Part shown: positions 17,194 to 27,310 of the stretch, piece after piece
Position numbering within the stretch: the stretch's first letter is position 1
Layout of the letters: each line of letters begins with the position of its first letter
Source of the DNA: Azospirillum doebereinerae
GTDB taxonomy: Bacteria > Pseudomonadota > Alphaproteobacteria > Azospirillales > Azospirillaceae
DNA length: 64,000 nt
Assembly (NCBI RefSeq): GCF_003989665.1
Contig: NZ_RZIJ01000015.1
Location: 124,001 to 188,000, forward strand
Direction of reading: 5' to 3'
Program-made: the position numbers and the translations under genes
The notes under the pieces: generated by a model
What the model saw: the letters and a program-made list of their open reading frames with translations, nothing else
Database searches by the model: none
Told to the model about the DNA's origin: nothing

Positions 17194-17327
17194 GCACCGC
17201 CCTCCGCCCGTCCCGACCGACCGCATAGGCCGCAAGGGCGGGGGAGGCGGGGTGCCACGGCTCTTGCGCGCGGCGAAGGCCGGGCCTAACTTCGCGGACT
17301 TGGACGTCCACCACGGTTCCGCCATCC

Positions 17328-17594
17328 ATGCCTCCGTCATCCATCGCCGCCACGCCCATCCCGACCGACATCGCCGCCCTCAGCTTCGAGGATGCCCTGG
17401 CCGAGCTGGAGCGGATCGTTCGCCAGCTCGAAGAGGGTCGCGGCAAGCTGGACGACGCCATTTCGTCCTACGAACGCGGGACCGCCCTGAAGCGCCATTG
17501 CGAAGCCAAGCTGCGCGAGGCCCAGGCCAAGATCGACCGCATCACCGTAAGCGCCGACGGTTCCATCGGCAGCGAACCCGCCCGGATCGACTGA
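17328..17594 (+). CDS. xseB: Exodeoxyribonuclease VII small subunit
   Basis: The 88-residue protein shows the XseB pattern: LSFEDALAELERIVRQLEEGRGKLDDAISSYERGTAL, followed by KRHCEAKLREAQAKIDRI. The small subunit packs along the large subunit XseA in the single-strand-specific exonuclease that trims DNA ends. Usual length is 75-90. Its stop is followed directly by the ispA start (one base between), so translation of the two is likely coupled, as in many bacteria. Confidence 0.93.
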   Translation: MPPSSIAATPIPTDIAALSFEDALAELERIVRQLEEGRGKLDDAISSYERGTALKRHCEAKLREAQAKIDRITVSADGSIGSEPARID

Positions 17595-17595
17595 C

Positions 17596-18498
17596 GTGCA
17601 GAGCGATTTGAAAGCGGCCCTGAAGGCCGCCATGACCGACACCGCCCGCGCCGTGGAAGACACCATCGGCCGGCTGCTGCCCTCCACCGACCTGGCCGAG
17701 GCGCGGCTGTTCGACGCCATGCGCTACGGCAGCCTGAACGGCGGCAAGCGGCTGCGGCCCTTCCTGGTGATGAAGTCGGCCGACCTGTTCGGGGTCAACC
17801 CCGACTGCGCCATCCGCGTCGCGGCGGCGGTGGAGATGGTCCACAGCTATTCGCTGGTCCACGACGACCTGCCGGCGATGGACGACGGCGAACTGCGGCG
17901 CGGCCGCCCGACCTGCCACCGCCAGTTCGACGAGGCCACCGCCATCCTGGCCGGCGACGGGCTGCTGACCTTCGCCTTCGAGGTTCTGGCCGATCACGCC
18001 ACCCACGAGGATCCCAACATCCGCTGCCAATTGGTGACCGCGCTCGCCAAGGCGGCGGGCGGGCACGGCATGGTCGGCGGCCAGATGCTCGACCTGATCG
18101 CCGAGCACGAGACCTTCGACCTCGGCACCACCACGCGGCTGCAACGCATGAAGACCGGCGAGATGATCGCCTTCTCCTGCGAGGCCGGCGGCATCCTCGG
18201 CAAGGCCGCCCCGCCCCAGCGCGCGGCGCTCCGCGCCTACGCCCACGACCTCGGCCTCGCCTTCCAGATCGTCGACGACCTGCTGGACGTCGAGGGGACG
18301 GAGGCCGAGACCGGCAAGACCGTTGGCCGCGACGCCCAGGCCGGCAAGGCGACCTTCGTGTCGATCCTCGGCCGGGACCGCGCCCGCTCCCAGGCGGAAA
18401 TACTCGCCTCGCAGGCGTCGGCGCACTTGGACATTTTCGAGGGGCGTGCCGATATGTTGAAGGCCGTCGCCGACTTCGTCGTCGCGCGGCGCGCCTGA
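17596..18498 (+). CDS. ispA: Polyprenyl (farnesyl/geranyl) diphosphate synthase
   Basis: This 300-residue short-chain prenyltransferase condenses IPP with allylic diphosphates. The first aspartate-rich motif is in SLVHDDLPAMDD, and the second, DDLLD, is in FQIVDDLLDVEG. GGKRLRPFL, the GGQMLDL region and KTGEMIAFSCEAGG complete the active site. The GTG start one base after xseB was chosen because it gives the full family N-terminus. It supplies FPP for quinones and carotenoids, downstream of DXS encoded by the next gene (39-base gap). Confidence 0.93.
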   Translation: MQSDLKAALKAAMTDTARAVEDTIGRLLPSTDLAEARLFDAMRYGSLNGGKRLRPFLVMKSADLFGVNPDCAIRVAAAVEMVHSYSLVHDDLPAMDDGELRRGRPTCHRQFDEATAILAGDGLLTFAFEVLADHATHEDPNIRCQLVTALAKAAGGHGMVGGQMLDLIAEHETFDLGTTTRLQRMKTGEMIAFSCEAGGILGKAAPPQRAALRAYAHDLGLAFQIVDDLLDVEGTEAETGKTVGRDAQAGKATFVSILGRDRARSQAEILASQASAHLDIFEGRADMLKAVADFVVARRA

Positions 18499-18537
18499 CC
18501 CGAGCACGCCTGACTTGAGCACGAGGATCCGCAAGAC

Positions 18538-20451
18538 GTGACCGCCACCAAGACCCCGCTGCTCGACCTTTGTCCGACGCCCGCCAAGCTGAGGGCTCTC
18601 AAGCCCGAACAGCTCCGCCAGTTCGCCGACGAGCTGCGCACCGAGACCGTGGACGCCGTGTCGGTGACCGGCGGCCATCTCGGCGCCGGGCTGGGGGTGG
18701 TCGAGCTGACGGTGGCGCTGCACTACGTCTTCGACACGCCGGGCGACCGGCTGATCTGGGACGTCGGGCACCAGTGCTACCCGCACAAGATCCTGACCGG
18801 GCGGCGCGACCGCATCCGCACCCTGCGGATGGGCGGCGGCTTGAGCGGCTTCACCAAGCGGACGGAGAGCGAGTACGACCCCTTCGGCGCCGGCCACAGC
18901 TCCACCTCGATCTCCGCCGGTCTTGGCATGGCGGTGGCGAGCGGGCTGAAGGGCGAGCGCAAGAACGTCATCGCGGTGATCGGCGACGGCGCCATGAGCG
19001 CCGGCATGGCCTACGAGGCGATGAACAACGCCGCCTCGGCCAAGTCGCGGCTGATCGTGGTTCTGAACGACAACGACATGTCGATCGCCCCGCCGGTCGG
19101 CGCCATGAGCGCCTACCTGTCGCGGCTGATCTCGTCCAAGCCCTATCTCAGCCTGCGCCATCTCGCCAAGGAGATCGCCGACCAGCTGCCGCGCCCGCTG
19201 CGCAACGCCGCCCGTCGGGCGGAGGAGTACGCGCGCGGCATGGTCACCGGCGGCACGCTGTTCGAGGAGCTGGGCTTCTACTACATCGGCCCGATCGACG
19301 GCCACAACCTGGACCACCTGCTGCCGGTGCTCCAGAACGTGCGCGACGCCGACGACGGGAAGCCGGTGCTGATCCACGTCGTCACCAAGAAGGGCAAGGG
19401 CTACGCCCCGGCGGAGGCCTCGGCCGACAAGCTGCACGCGGTCGCCAAGTTCGACGTGGTGACCGGCGCCCAGTCCAAGCCGAAATCCAACGCCCCGACC
19501 TTCACCCGCGTCTTCGCCCAGTCGCTGATCGCGGAGGCCGAGGCCGACCCGACCATCGTCGCCATCAACGCCGCGATGCCGTCCGGCACCGGGCTCGACC
19601 TGTTCGCCGAGCGCTTCCCCGAGCGCTGCTTCGACGTCGGCATCGCCGAGCAGCACGCGGTGACCTTTGCCGCCGGCATGGCGACGGAGGGGTTCAAGCC
19701 TTTCGTGGCGATCTACTCGACCTTCCTCCAGCGCGCCTACGACCAGGTCATCCACGACGTGGTGCTGCAGCACCTGCCGGTGCGCTTCGCGCTCGACCGC
19801 GCCGGGCTGGTGGGGGCGGACGGGGCGACCCACGCCGGATCCTTCGACGTCGCCTATCTCGGCTGCCTGCCCGACATCGTGCTGATGGCGGCGGCGGACG
19901 AGGTCGACCTGATGCACATGGTCGCCACCCAGGCGGCCATCGACGACCGCGCCTCGGCGCTGCGCTACCCGCGCGGCGAGGGGGTGGGGCTGGAGATGCC
20001 GGAACGCGGCTCCGTCCTGCCGCTGGGCAAGGGGCGCATCCTTCAGGAAGGCACCAAGGTCGCCATCCTCAGCTATGGCGGCCGTCTGGCCGAGGCCCGC
20101 AAGGCGGCGGCGGAGCTGGGCGCGCGCGGCCTGTCCACCACGCTGGCCGACGCCCGCTTCGCCAAGCCGCTGGACGAGGAGTTGGTCCGCCGCCTCGCCC
20201 TGGAGCACGAGGTGCTGATCACCATCGAGGAGGGCTCGGTCGGCGGCTTCGGCAGCTTCGTGCTGCACTTCCTGGCGACCTCCGGCCTGCTCGACGGCGG
20301 GCTGAAGATCCGGCCGATGGTACTGCCGGACCTCTACCTCGACCACGAATCGCCGGCCAAGCAGTACGAGACCGCCGGCCTTACCGCCCGTCATATCGTG
20401 GCGACCGCTCTGCAGGCGCTCGGCATCGAGAACGCCGCCGCGCGGGCCTGA
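18538..20451 (+). CDS. dxs: 1-deoxy-D-xylulose-5-phosphate synthase
   Basis: The 637-residue thiamine-diphosphate enzyme makes DXP from pyruvate and glyceraldehyde-3-phosphate, the entry step of the MEP isoprenoid pathway. The family blocks are [37 protein letters not shown], the TPP-binding [17 protein letters not shown], the pyrimidine-domain catalytic Glu region [13 protein letters not shown], and [15 protein letters not shown]. Length is normal. GTG is the start because it places [16 protein letters not shown] at the N-terminus. With ispA it forms an isoprenoid operon. No terminator with a T-run was seen after it. Confidence 0.96.
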   Translation: MTATKTPLLDLCPTPAKLRALKPEQLRQFADELRTETVDAVSVTGGHLGAGLGVVELTVALHYVFDTPGDRLIWDVGHQCYPHKILTGRRDRIRTLRMGGGLSGFTKRTESEYDPFGAGHSSTSISAGLGMAVASGLKGERKNVIAVIGDGAMSAGMAYEAMNNAASAKSRLIVVLNDNDMSIAPPVGAMSAYLSRLISSKPYLSLRHLAKEIADQLPRPLRNAARRAEEYARGMVTGGTLFEELGFYYIGPIDGHNLDHLLPVLQNVRDADDGKPVLIHVVTKKGKGYAPAEASADKLHAVAKFDVVTGAQSKPKSNAPTFTRVFAQSLIAEAEADPTIVAINAAMPSGTGLDLFAERFPERCFDVGIAEQHAVTFAAGMATEGFKPFVAIYSTFLQRAYDQVIHDVVLQHLPVRFALDRAGLVGADGATHAGSFDVAYLGCLPDIVLMAAADEVDLMHMVATQAAIDDRASALRYPRGEGVGLEMPERGSVLPLGKGRILQEGTKVAILSYGGRLAEARKAAAELGARGLSTTLADARFAKPLDEELVRRLALEHEVLITIEEGSVGGFGSFVLHFLATSGLLDGGLKIRPMVLPDLYLDHESPAKQYETAGLTARHIVATALQALGIENAAARA

Positions 20452-20896
20452 CCTCCGCAGCCATGTCCGGGAGTACTGGCGGCCCTGCATGGGGCCGTGT
20501 GCTTCCGGCTGCGCTCCACACTCCACCCTGTTTGCAGCGCCTCGCCGAACCCGCCAAGGGCGTTCAAGCCTATGATCGGCGTGGGACCGGCAGGGGGGCG
20601 GGATGATGCACGTCCGACCGGGCAGGGGCCGATCTACCCCCTCTTTTCGCGCTGTTGGCGAGAGATACCCGAAAGATCGGGGTGGTTGCGATGGTCCAAT
20701 CCCCTCCGAAAGATTTCGCCAGCGCGCAAGGCGTTTCTACCCTGGTTCGCGCAGTAATCCCCAGTATCTCGAAACACACCGCTCGGAGCGTCAGGAAAAG
20801 AAGGCAGGCCGAATGGCACCGGCGGTGTGTTCGCCGCCTTCGACCGTGTTATCGCCTTATCGAGAATTGTGGGGGTCTTGCAAAGGGGTACATGAG
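20452..20896 (+). other. Intergenic region without a recognised gene
   Basis: About 445 bases between dxs and the leader of the RTX gene. Open frames cross it on both strands, but none has a good ribosome-binding site or recognisable protein. A GGCCC/GGGCC hairpin follows dxs without a T-run, and a GGCGG/CCGCC hairpin lies near 20820. It presumably holds the promoter of the exoprotein gene; I see no clear -35/-10 pair. Confidence 0.4.
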
Positions 20897-20935
20897 GGAC
20901 GGTCTTTGCCAACCGTCCAAATCCCCAGAGAGGGG
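20897..20935 (+). promoter_or_regulatory. Two leader hairpins at the RTX gene start, one covering the ribosome-binding site
   Basis: A perfect 7-base stem (GGACGGT/ACCGTCC, 20897-20918) is followed by CCCC-AGAGA-GGGG (20923-20935). The second stem includes the GAGAGGGG ribosome-binding stretch just before the ATG at 20941. Pairing would hide the site, so translation might be controlled. This is read from sequence only. Confidence 0.4.
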
Positions 20936-20940
20936 CATCC

Positions 20941-23520
20941 ATGCACACAGTCATTCTCGTCGATGCCGATTTGAAAGACATCGATGTCCTGCTCGGCCGG
21001 CAGTCCGCCGGCTCGCGCGTGGTGCGGGTCACGGAACGCGACGATTCCCACGCTTTGTTGGCCGAAGCCCTGGCCGAAGGGCCGGCGGCGGTGCATCTGG
21101 TCGCGCATGGCGCGCCGGGCGTTGTCCGGCTGGGGGCGAGCCCCCTCGACGCCGGCTCGGTGCTCGACCGCATCTGGCCGAACGCGTCGGGGACGGAGAT
21201 CCGGATTCATGCCTGCGACGTTGGGGCCGGCGAGAGCGGTCGCCGCTTCCTCGACCGGCTGGCGGCGGCCACCGGCGCCCGTGTCGCCGCCGCCAGCCAC
21301 CCGGTGGGGCACGCCGATCTTGGCGGCTCCTGGATTCTGGACGTGACCGCCGGGCCGATGACCACGGGGTTGGCGACCGCCGGGCTCCCCTTCGCCGGAG
21401 CGGAGGACTGGCCGCACCGGCTGGCCTACCGGGGGACGGCCTCGGCGGGGAACGATACGCTGACCGGCGACAACGCCGGCAACACCATCGACGGGCTGGG
21501 CGGCAACGACTCCATCGTCGGCGGCACCGGCACCGACTCGCTGGTCGGCGGGGCGGGCAACGACACGCTGATCGGCGGCGGCAATCCGGGCGGGCTGCTG
21601 GGTGACACGCTGAACGGCGGTCTCGGCGCCGATTCCCTGGTCGGCGGCTCCGGCTTCAACGTGGTGACCTACGAGAACGCCACCGCCGGCCTGACGCTGG
21701 ACCTGAAGACCCCCGGCAACAGCACCGGCGAGGCGGCCGGCGACCGCTTCGTCAACATCCAGCGCTGGATCGGGTCGGAGCAGGCCGACGTGCTGATCGG
21801 CAACGACAGCGGAGTCTGGTTCTGGGGGCATGGCGGCGACGATCTGGAGTATGGCGGCGCCGGCAACGACACGCTGGAAAGCGGCGTCGGCAACGACACC
21901 GTCCATGGCGGCGGCGGCAACGATCTGATGTTCGGCCGGGTCGACAACGACCAGTTGTTCGGCGAGGCCGGCAACGACACCATCGGCGGCGGGGCGGGCG
22001 ACGATCTGGTCAACGGCGGCGAGGGCGACAACGTGCTGTTCGGCGACTGGGGCGCCGACACCATGATCGGCGGCAGCGGCAACGACAGCTTCTACGCCGG
22101 CGAGGTGCAGTCCGGCGGCTTTTCGGAGACCCAGTCCGACAGCATCAGCGGCGGCGGCGGCAACGACGTCTACTTCATCGCCAACCAGACCGAGGCAGGG
22201 ACGGTCCGCTTCGACGGCGGCGCCGGCACCGACACGCTGAGCATCAACTCCGACAGCGTCACCGACGCCGAAGGCAAGGTCAGCCCCGGCACCCCGCAGA
22301 TCGACATCTCGCGGATGACGCTGACCAGCGTGGAAACGCTGGCCCTGTCCGGCAGCCGGCACCACACGGTGACGATGACGGCCGCCCAGGCCAACGGCTT
22401 CACCGGAATCACCGGCGCCACCACGGGGGACGCCTTCGCCATCGCCGGGGCCAACCTGTCCGGCAGCGTCGGCAGCGGCACGGGCGCGCAGCTGCTGGCC
22501 GGGCAGGTCCAGGCGGAGACGGTGAACGGCGTCACCCTGGTCCACATCGGCATGGACCAGGCGGCGGGCGCCGACGTCACCCTGCGGCTGGCCGGCGGCT
22601 TCACCGCCTCGGACATCCACGTCGCCGGAACCACCGTGACGCTCGGCCAAGGCGGAGGCAGCGGTGGCGGAAGCACGGGCGGCGGCTCCACCGGGGGCGG
22701 CTCGACGGGGGGCGGAAGCACGCCCGGCCAGACCCTGACCGGCACGGCGGCCCGCGATTACCTGATCGGCGGCGCCGGCAACGACGTGATCGCCAGCAAC
22801 GGCGGCAACGACTACATGGAGGGCGGCGCGGGCAGCGACAGCTTCCTGTTCAAGGGCGGCGACGGCTGGGACTACGTCGGCGACTTCCAAGCCGGCAGCG
22901 GCGGCGACGTGCTGAATCTGCAGGGCTGGTCGGGGTTGTCCGACCTGGGCAAGGCCCTGGCCACCGCGACGCAGGAGGGCGCGGACACCGTCTTCAACTT
23001 CAGCGCGACGGACGGGGTGCGTCTGGCCGGCGTGTCCAAGGCGTCGCTCACCACGGCCAACTTCGTCTTCGGCAGTGGTTCCGGAGCGGGGGGCGGCACC
23101 GGTTCGGAGCCGGGCACGGGATCCGGATCGGGCGGCGGGACCGGCGGCGGCTCGTCCGGGGCCGGGCAGGTTCTGGCCGGTACCTCGGGGCGCGATTACC
23201 TGAGCGGCGGCAGCGGGAACGACACCATCACCGGCGGCGCCGGGAACGATTACATGGACGGCGGTGCCGGTGTCGATGTCTTCGCGCAGGGTGCCGCCGA
23301 CGGCTGGGACTGCATCGGCGACTTCAAGGCGGGGACGGGCGGAGACGTGCTCGACCTGCACACGATCGGCGGCTATTCCAGCTTCGCCGTCGTCATGAGC
23401 CACGCAACGCAGGACGGCCTCGACACGACGCTGGACTTCGGCGCCGCCAGCTCGATGCGCCTGATCGGCGTGGACCACACCACGTTGACCGCCGCCAACT
23501 TCCTGTTCGCCAGTTCGTGA
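20941..23520 (+). CDS. DUF4347 / RTX calcium-binding repeat exoprotein
   Basis: The 859-residue acidic protein starts with a DUF4347 domain (residues 1-150; VILVDADLKDIDVLL, VHLVAHGAPGVVRLG, IHACDVGAG), often found at the head of giant surface or secreted proteins. From about residue 165 it carries RTX nonapeptides of the GGxGxDxL/GGAGNDTL type, which bind calcium in a beta-roll. Two Gly/Ser/Thr linkers (near residues 571-594 and 711-745) separate two homologous 110-residue C-terminal modules, each RDYL-GG-GND...WD-GDF-AG-GGDVL. There is no N-terminal signal peptide, so type I secretion is expected, but no ABC/HlyD genes are adjacent. Confidence 0.88.
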   Translation: MHTVILVDADLKDIDVLLGRQSAGSRVVRVTERDDSHALLAEALAEGPAAVHLVAHGAPGVVRLGASPLDAGSVLDRIWPNASGTEIRIHACDVGAGESGRRFLDRLAAATGARVAAASHPVGHADLGGSWILDVTAGPMTTGLATAGLPFAGAEDWPHRLAYRGTASAGNDTLTGDNAGNTIDGLGGNDSIVGGTGTDSLVGGAGNDTLIGGGNPGGLLGDTLNGGLGADSLVGGSGFNVVTYENATAGLTLDLKTPGNSTGEAAGDRFVNIQRWIGSEQADVLIGNDSGVWFWGHGGDDLEYGGAGNDTLESGVGNDTVHGGGGNDLMFGRVDNDQLFGEAGNDTIGGGAGDDLVNGGEGDNVLFGDWGADTMIGGSGNDSFYAGEVQSGGFSETQSDSISGGGGNDVYFIANQTEAGTVRFDGGAGTDTLSINSDSVTDAEGKVSPGTPQIDISRMTLTSVETLALSGSRHHTVTMTAAQANGFTGITGATTGDAFAIAGANLSGSVGSGTGAQLLAGQVQAETVNGVTLVHIGMDQAAGADVTLRLAGGFTASDIHVAGTTVTLGQGGGSGGGSTGGGSTGGGSTGGGSTPGQTLTGTAARDYLIGGAGNDVIASNGGNDYMEGGAGSDSFLFKGGDGWDYVGDFQAGSGGDVLNLQGWSGLSDLGKALATATQEGADTVFNFSATDGVRLAGVSKASLTTANFVFGSGSGAGGGTGSEPGTGSGSGGGTGGGSSGAGQVLAGTSGRDYLSGGSGNDTITGGAGNDYMDGGAGVDVFAQGAADGWDCIGDFKAGTGGDVLDLHTIGGYSSFAVVMSHATQDGLDTTLDFGAASSMRLIGVDHTTLTAANFLFASS
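22651..22722 (+). repeat. Tandem GGGST-coding linker inside the RTX gene
   Basis: Twenty-four codons encode GGGS followed by four GGGST units. Synonymous codons vary between units, so this is an old or selected protein linker more than a fresh DNA slippage product. It joins the main RTX block to the first of two C-terminal modules. A second, less regular Gly/Ser linker lies near 23071-23175. Confidence 0.85.
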
Positions 23521-23543
23521 GGCAAAGGGGAGGGGGACGTTCG

Positions 23544-23593
23544 CCCCCTCCCTAAACCCTCCCCCGCCCAGCGGGGGAGGGATGGGGTGGGGG
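23544..23593. repeat. Dispersed C/G-rich palindromic repeat, copy A
   Basis: CCCCCTCCCTAAACCCTCCC... on the left is mirrored by GGGGGAGGGATGGGGTGGGGG on the right, around a short CCAGC centre. It is the short form of the element also present at 28229-28337 and 59942-60038. The cca gene reads into it, so the repeat encodes the end of that protein. As a strong hairpin after the RTX gene it may also stop transcription or protect RNA ends. Confidence 0.8.
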
Positions 23594-24841
23594 CACGCGC
23601 GGCTGGACCTTCGCAACCCTGTCCAGGCAGGCCTCCCGTCCCGGCCGGAAATCCTCGGCGATCCACCACGCCTCGATCTCCTTGAGCCGTTGGCCGAGGC
23701 CCGGCCCGTGCGGGACGCCCAACGCGAGCAAATCCCGCCCGGCGACGGGCAGCCGCAGATCCGGCAGATCCCCGGCGGTGGCGAGGGCCGCGCGCAGGGC
23801 GGTCAGATCCAACGGTCCGCCGCTTTCGACCGCCGCCATCAGCACAAGGTCGCGGTACAGGGCGGCGTCGCCGATGCGGTAGAGCGCCTGCCGCCGCTTC
23901 ACCGCATCGTCGGACGGTGACACGGGAACCGGCGGCTCCACCAGGGCGGCCAGCCGGTCGCGTTCCGTGTTGGACAGGCGCAGGGTGTCCGCCACCGCGA
24001 GCGCGCCCGTCCGGTCCGCTTCCAGCACGGCGGCGAGGCGGCGCGTCGGGTCGGGAACGGCCTCGGTCCCGAGATCGTGCTCGAGCCGCGCCAACCGGTC
24101 CAGGCGGGCGGTCGCCGTCGCCATGGGCAGCAGATGCGCCATCACCCCCCGGTCGATCATCAGTTGCCAGACCCCGGCCGCGTCCGGCGCGGTCAGCAGG
24201 CGGAACAGTTCGCCGCGCACCCGCTCGCCCGACAGGGTCGGCAGGCGCGGCGCCAGTTCCACGCAGGCCGCCAGCGCCTCAGGATCGGGCGCGCCGCGCC
24301 CGTAATGGGCGTGGAAGCGGAAGAAGCGCAGCAGCCGCAGCACGTCCTCCGCGATCCGCCGCCGGGCGTCGCCGACGAAGCGCACCCGCCCCGCCGCCAT
24401 GTCGGCCAGCCCGCCGAACGGGTCGCGGACCAGCCCGTCCAGCGTGCAGTTCAACGCGTTCATGGTCAGGTCGCGCCGGGCCGCGTCCTCCACCCAGTCG
24501 TCGGTGAACTCGACCCGCGCGTGGCGGCCGAAGCTCTCCACGTCGCGGCGGAGCGTGGTGATCTCATAAGGCTTGCCGCCGGACAGCGCGGTTACCGTGC
24601 CGTGGGCGACGCCGGTCGGAATCGCGCGCAGCCCGGCGGCGTCGAGCAATGCCATCACCCGTTCCGGCGGCGCATGGGTGGCGACGTCGATGTCCTTCAC
24701 CGGCCGGCCGAGCCACGCGTCGCGCACGCAGCCGCCGACGAAGCGCGCGTCGGCCCCACCGGCGGCAAGGGCGGCAAAGACGGCTTGGCTCTCTGGCGCG
24801 GTCATCCAGGGCTGCGGGGCGAGGCGGGCGGCGATCGTCAT
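23552..24841 (-). CDS. cca: CCA tRNA nucleotidyltransferase / poly(A) polymerase family
   Basis: The 429-residue enzyme adds or repairs the CCA end of tRNAs. The nucleotidyltransferase head has RFVGGCVRDAWLGRPVKDID with the DxD metal site, RRDLTMNAL, and RRIAEDVLRLLRFFRFHA. The C-terminal half is the alphaproteobacterial helical region. The last 14 residues (VPPPHPSPAGRGRV) are encoded by the dispersed palindromic repeat, where the stop codon also lies, so the native C-terminus was probably extended by repeat insertion. It is followed on the minus strand by nothing until the RTX gene (convergent). Upstream is a NUDIX gene on the same strand. Confidence 0.93.
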   Translation of the reverse strand: MTIAARLAPQPWMTAPESQAVFAALAAGGADARFVGGCVRDAWLGRPVKDIDVATHAPPERVMALLDAAGLRAIPTGVAHGTVTALSGGKPYEITTLRRDVESFGRHARVEFTDDWVEDAARRDLTMNALNCTLDGLVRDPFGGLADMAAGRVRFVGDARRRIAEDVLRLLRFFRFHAHYGRGAPDPEALAACVELAPRLPTLSGERVRGELFRLLTAPDAAGVWQLMIDRGVMAHLLPMATATARLDRLARLEHDLGTEAVPDPTRRLAAVLEADRTGALAVADTLRLSNTERDRLAALVEPPVPVSPSDDAVKRRQALYRIGDAALYRDLVLMAAVESGGPLDLTALRAALATAGDLPDLRLPVAGRDLLALGVPHGPGLGQRLKEIEAWWIAEDFRPGREACLDRVAKVQPRVPPPHPSPAGRGRV

Positions 24842-24891
24842 GGCGCGACGCTACCCGATCCGCTCCGGGCGGGGCAAAGGAAACACCGCGC

Positions 24892-25611
24892 TCAGCCCGT
24901 TCCGCTTCCCTGTTCGGCCGTGCGGTCCAGCGTCCCGCCCAGCACGTCGCGCAGGTTGACCAGCATCCCGGCGGTCGCCCCCCAGATGTAGCGCTGCTGG
25001 TAGGGGAAGGCGTAGAAGAAGCGCGGCTTGCCGAGAAACTCCCGGCTGTGGCGCTGCGGGTTGGCGGGGTCGAGGATGAAGGACAGCGGCACCTCGAACA
25101 CCTCGGCCACCTCGATCGGGTCGGGGGTGAGGATGAAGGGCGGCGTCACCACGCCGACCACCGGAGTCACCCGGAAGCCGGTCCGCGTCACATAGGTGTC
25201 GAGCCGCCCGACGATCTCGATCCGCCCGCGCTCCAGCCCGATCTCCTCGGCGGTCTCGCGCAGCGCCGTGTCCTCCGGGCCGTCGTCCTCCGGCTCCATC
25301 CGGCCGCCGGGGAAGCTGATCTGCCCGGCGTGGGCGGTCAGGGTGGCGGTGCGCTGGGTGAAGATCACCGTCGGCCCGTCCGGCCGGTCCACCAGCGGCA
25401 CCAGCACGGCGGCCTCGCGCAAGGCGTCGGGCGGCGGTTCGAAGCCGGGATTGAGGTCGTGGTCCCCACGGATTTTGGCCGTGACGGAGGCCGGAGGGTC
25501 GGTGGCCAAGTGCAGGAAATCGGGGCTGCTGGCGGGGAACCGCCGCCGGACGTCCTCCAGGGTCAGTCGCCAAGCAGCCTGCCCAGCGCGAAGAAAACCT
25601 TGTTGCTCCAT
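24892..25611 (-). CDS. NUDIX hydrolase, CoA pyrophosphatase type
   Basis: The 239-residue protein has the NUDIX box within HAGQISFPGGRMEPEDDGPE and ALRETAEEIGLERG. The preceding VIFTQRTATLTAHAGQISFPGG is the UPF0035 signature of NudL/CoA pyrophosphatases, which split CoA into phosphopantetheine and 3',5'-ADP. The start at 25611 has GAGGTGG eight bases ahead and overlaps the DUF1285 gene by 49 bases. With cca downstream (50-base gap) and DUF1285 upstream it forms a three-gene minus-strand operon, an order common in alphaproteobacteria. Confidence 0.9.
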   Translation of the reverse strand: MEQQGFLRAGQAAWRLTLEDVRRRFPASSPDFLHLATDPPASVTAKIRGDHDLNPGFEPPPDALREAAVLVPLVDRPDGPTVIFTQRTATLTAHAGQISFPGGRMEPEDDGPEDTALRETAEEIGLERGRIEIVGRLDTYVTRTGFRVTPVVGVVTPPFILTPDPIEVAEVFEVPLSFILDPANPQRHSREFLGKPRFFYAFPYQQRYIWGATAGMLVNLRDVLGGTLDRTAEQGSGTG

Positions 25612-26153
25612 ACACCCACCTCGGTCTCGCCGGCCTCGGTGCGGCGCGTCTCTCCGCGTTCGACCATGTCGTAGAACACGGGCCGCAGAATGCGCGCCTC
25701 CAGCCGGCTCTTGATCTCAATATAGGGGGACGGCTCTCCGGTTTCAGGGTGGTCGGCGACGCGGATCGGATGCTCCGGCCCGGCCTGGACCCAATGGTCC
25801 AAATTGGTGCGGAAGGACAGGATCTGGTCGGCGCCGCTGCCCGACACCGTCATCTCCACGGCGACGAAGGGCGAATCCTCGACCACGATCCGGCCGCGCT
25901 CGACCGGGGTGATCAGCCAGTAATCGCCCGAATCGTCCCGTTTGAGGACGGTGGAGAACAGCTTCGCCAACTCGATCCGGCGGATCGGATCGCCATTGTG
26001 GAACCAGGTGCCGTCACGCGCAATGCGTATGTCGTAGGATTCCTCTTCCGGATGAGGACGCGGAAAAGGGGAGGAACCGCCGGAACGCTCCGGTCCGCCC
26101 CCGCCATCTGGGTGCTTGTCATTTGCGCTTGCGCCACCGACCTTCATGGACAT
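25563..26153 (-). CDS. DUF1285 family protein
   Basis: The 196-residue soluble protein has a disordered Gly/Pro-rich N-terminus (to about residue 38). The DUF1285 core follows: IRIARDGTWFHNGDPIRRIELAKLFSTVLKRD, YWLITPVERGRIVVEDSPFVAVEM and HPIRVADHPETGEPSPYIEI. Function is unknown to me. The paired start candidates are ATG 26153 and ATG 26147. It heads the DUF1285-NUDIX-cca operon and is divergent from the MoxR operon, 118 bases away. Confidence 0.88.
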   Translation of the reverse strand: MSMKVGGASANDKHPDGGGGPERSGGSSPFPRPHPEEESYDIRIARDGTWFHNGDPIRRIELAKLFSTVLKRDDSGDYWLITPVERGRIVVEDSPFVAVEMTVSGSGADQILSFRTNLDHWVQAGPEHPIRVADHPETGEPSPYIEIKSRLEARILRPVFYDMVERGETRRTEAGETEVGVWSNKVFFALGRLLGD

Positions 26154-26271
26154 CGTCCCGGTTCCCGCGTTCGTCGTTTACGTATTTTCGCCACACTCGG
26201 CGGCTAGGTCCACTAGAGTTGGTCATCCGATCCCGCCTCGAACAGGCTCGAAAACAGGGGAGCAAAAGACC

Positions 26272-27297
<1,026 letters not shown>

Positions 27298-27310
27298 CGC
27301 GGATCCGCCG

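Noticed and set aside
17542-20526. A 994-codon open frame antisense to ispA and dxs
   Set aside because: The translation is low-complexity (Arg, Gly, Val, His) and the plus strand carries two clear enzymes with all motifs.
20452-20896. Riboswitch or small RNA upstream of the RTX gene
   Set aside because: No conserved riboswitch core was recognised; only short GC hairpins are present.
22651-22722. GGGST repeats as a CRISPR-like or recent tandem DNA repeat
   Set aside because: Units are 15 bases with synonymous variation and code an in-frame linker; there are no spacers.
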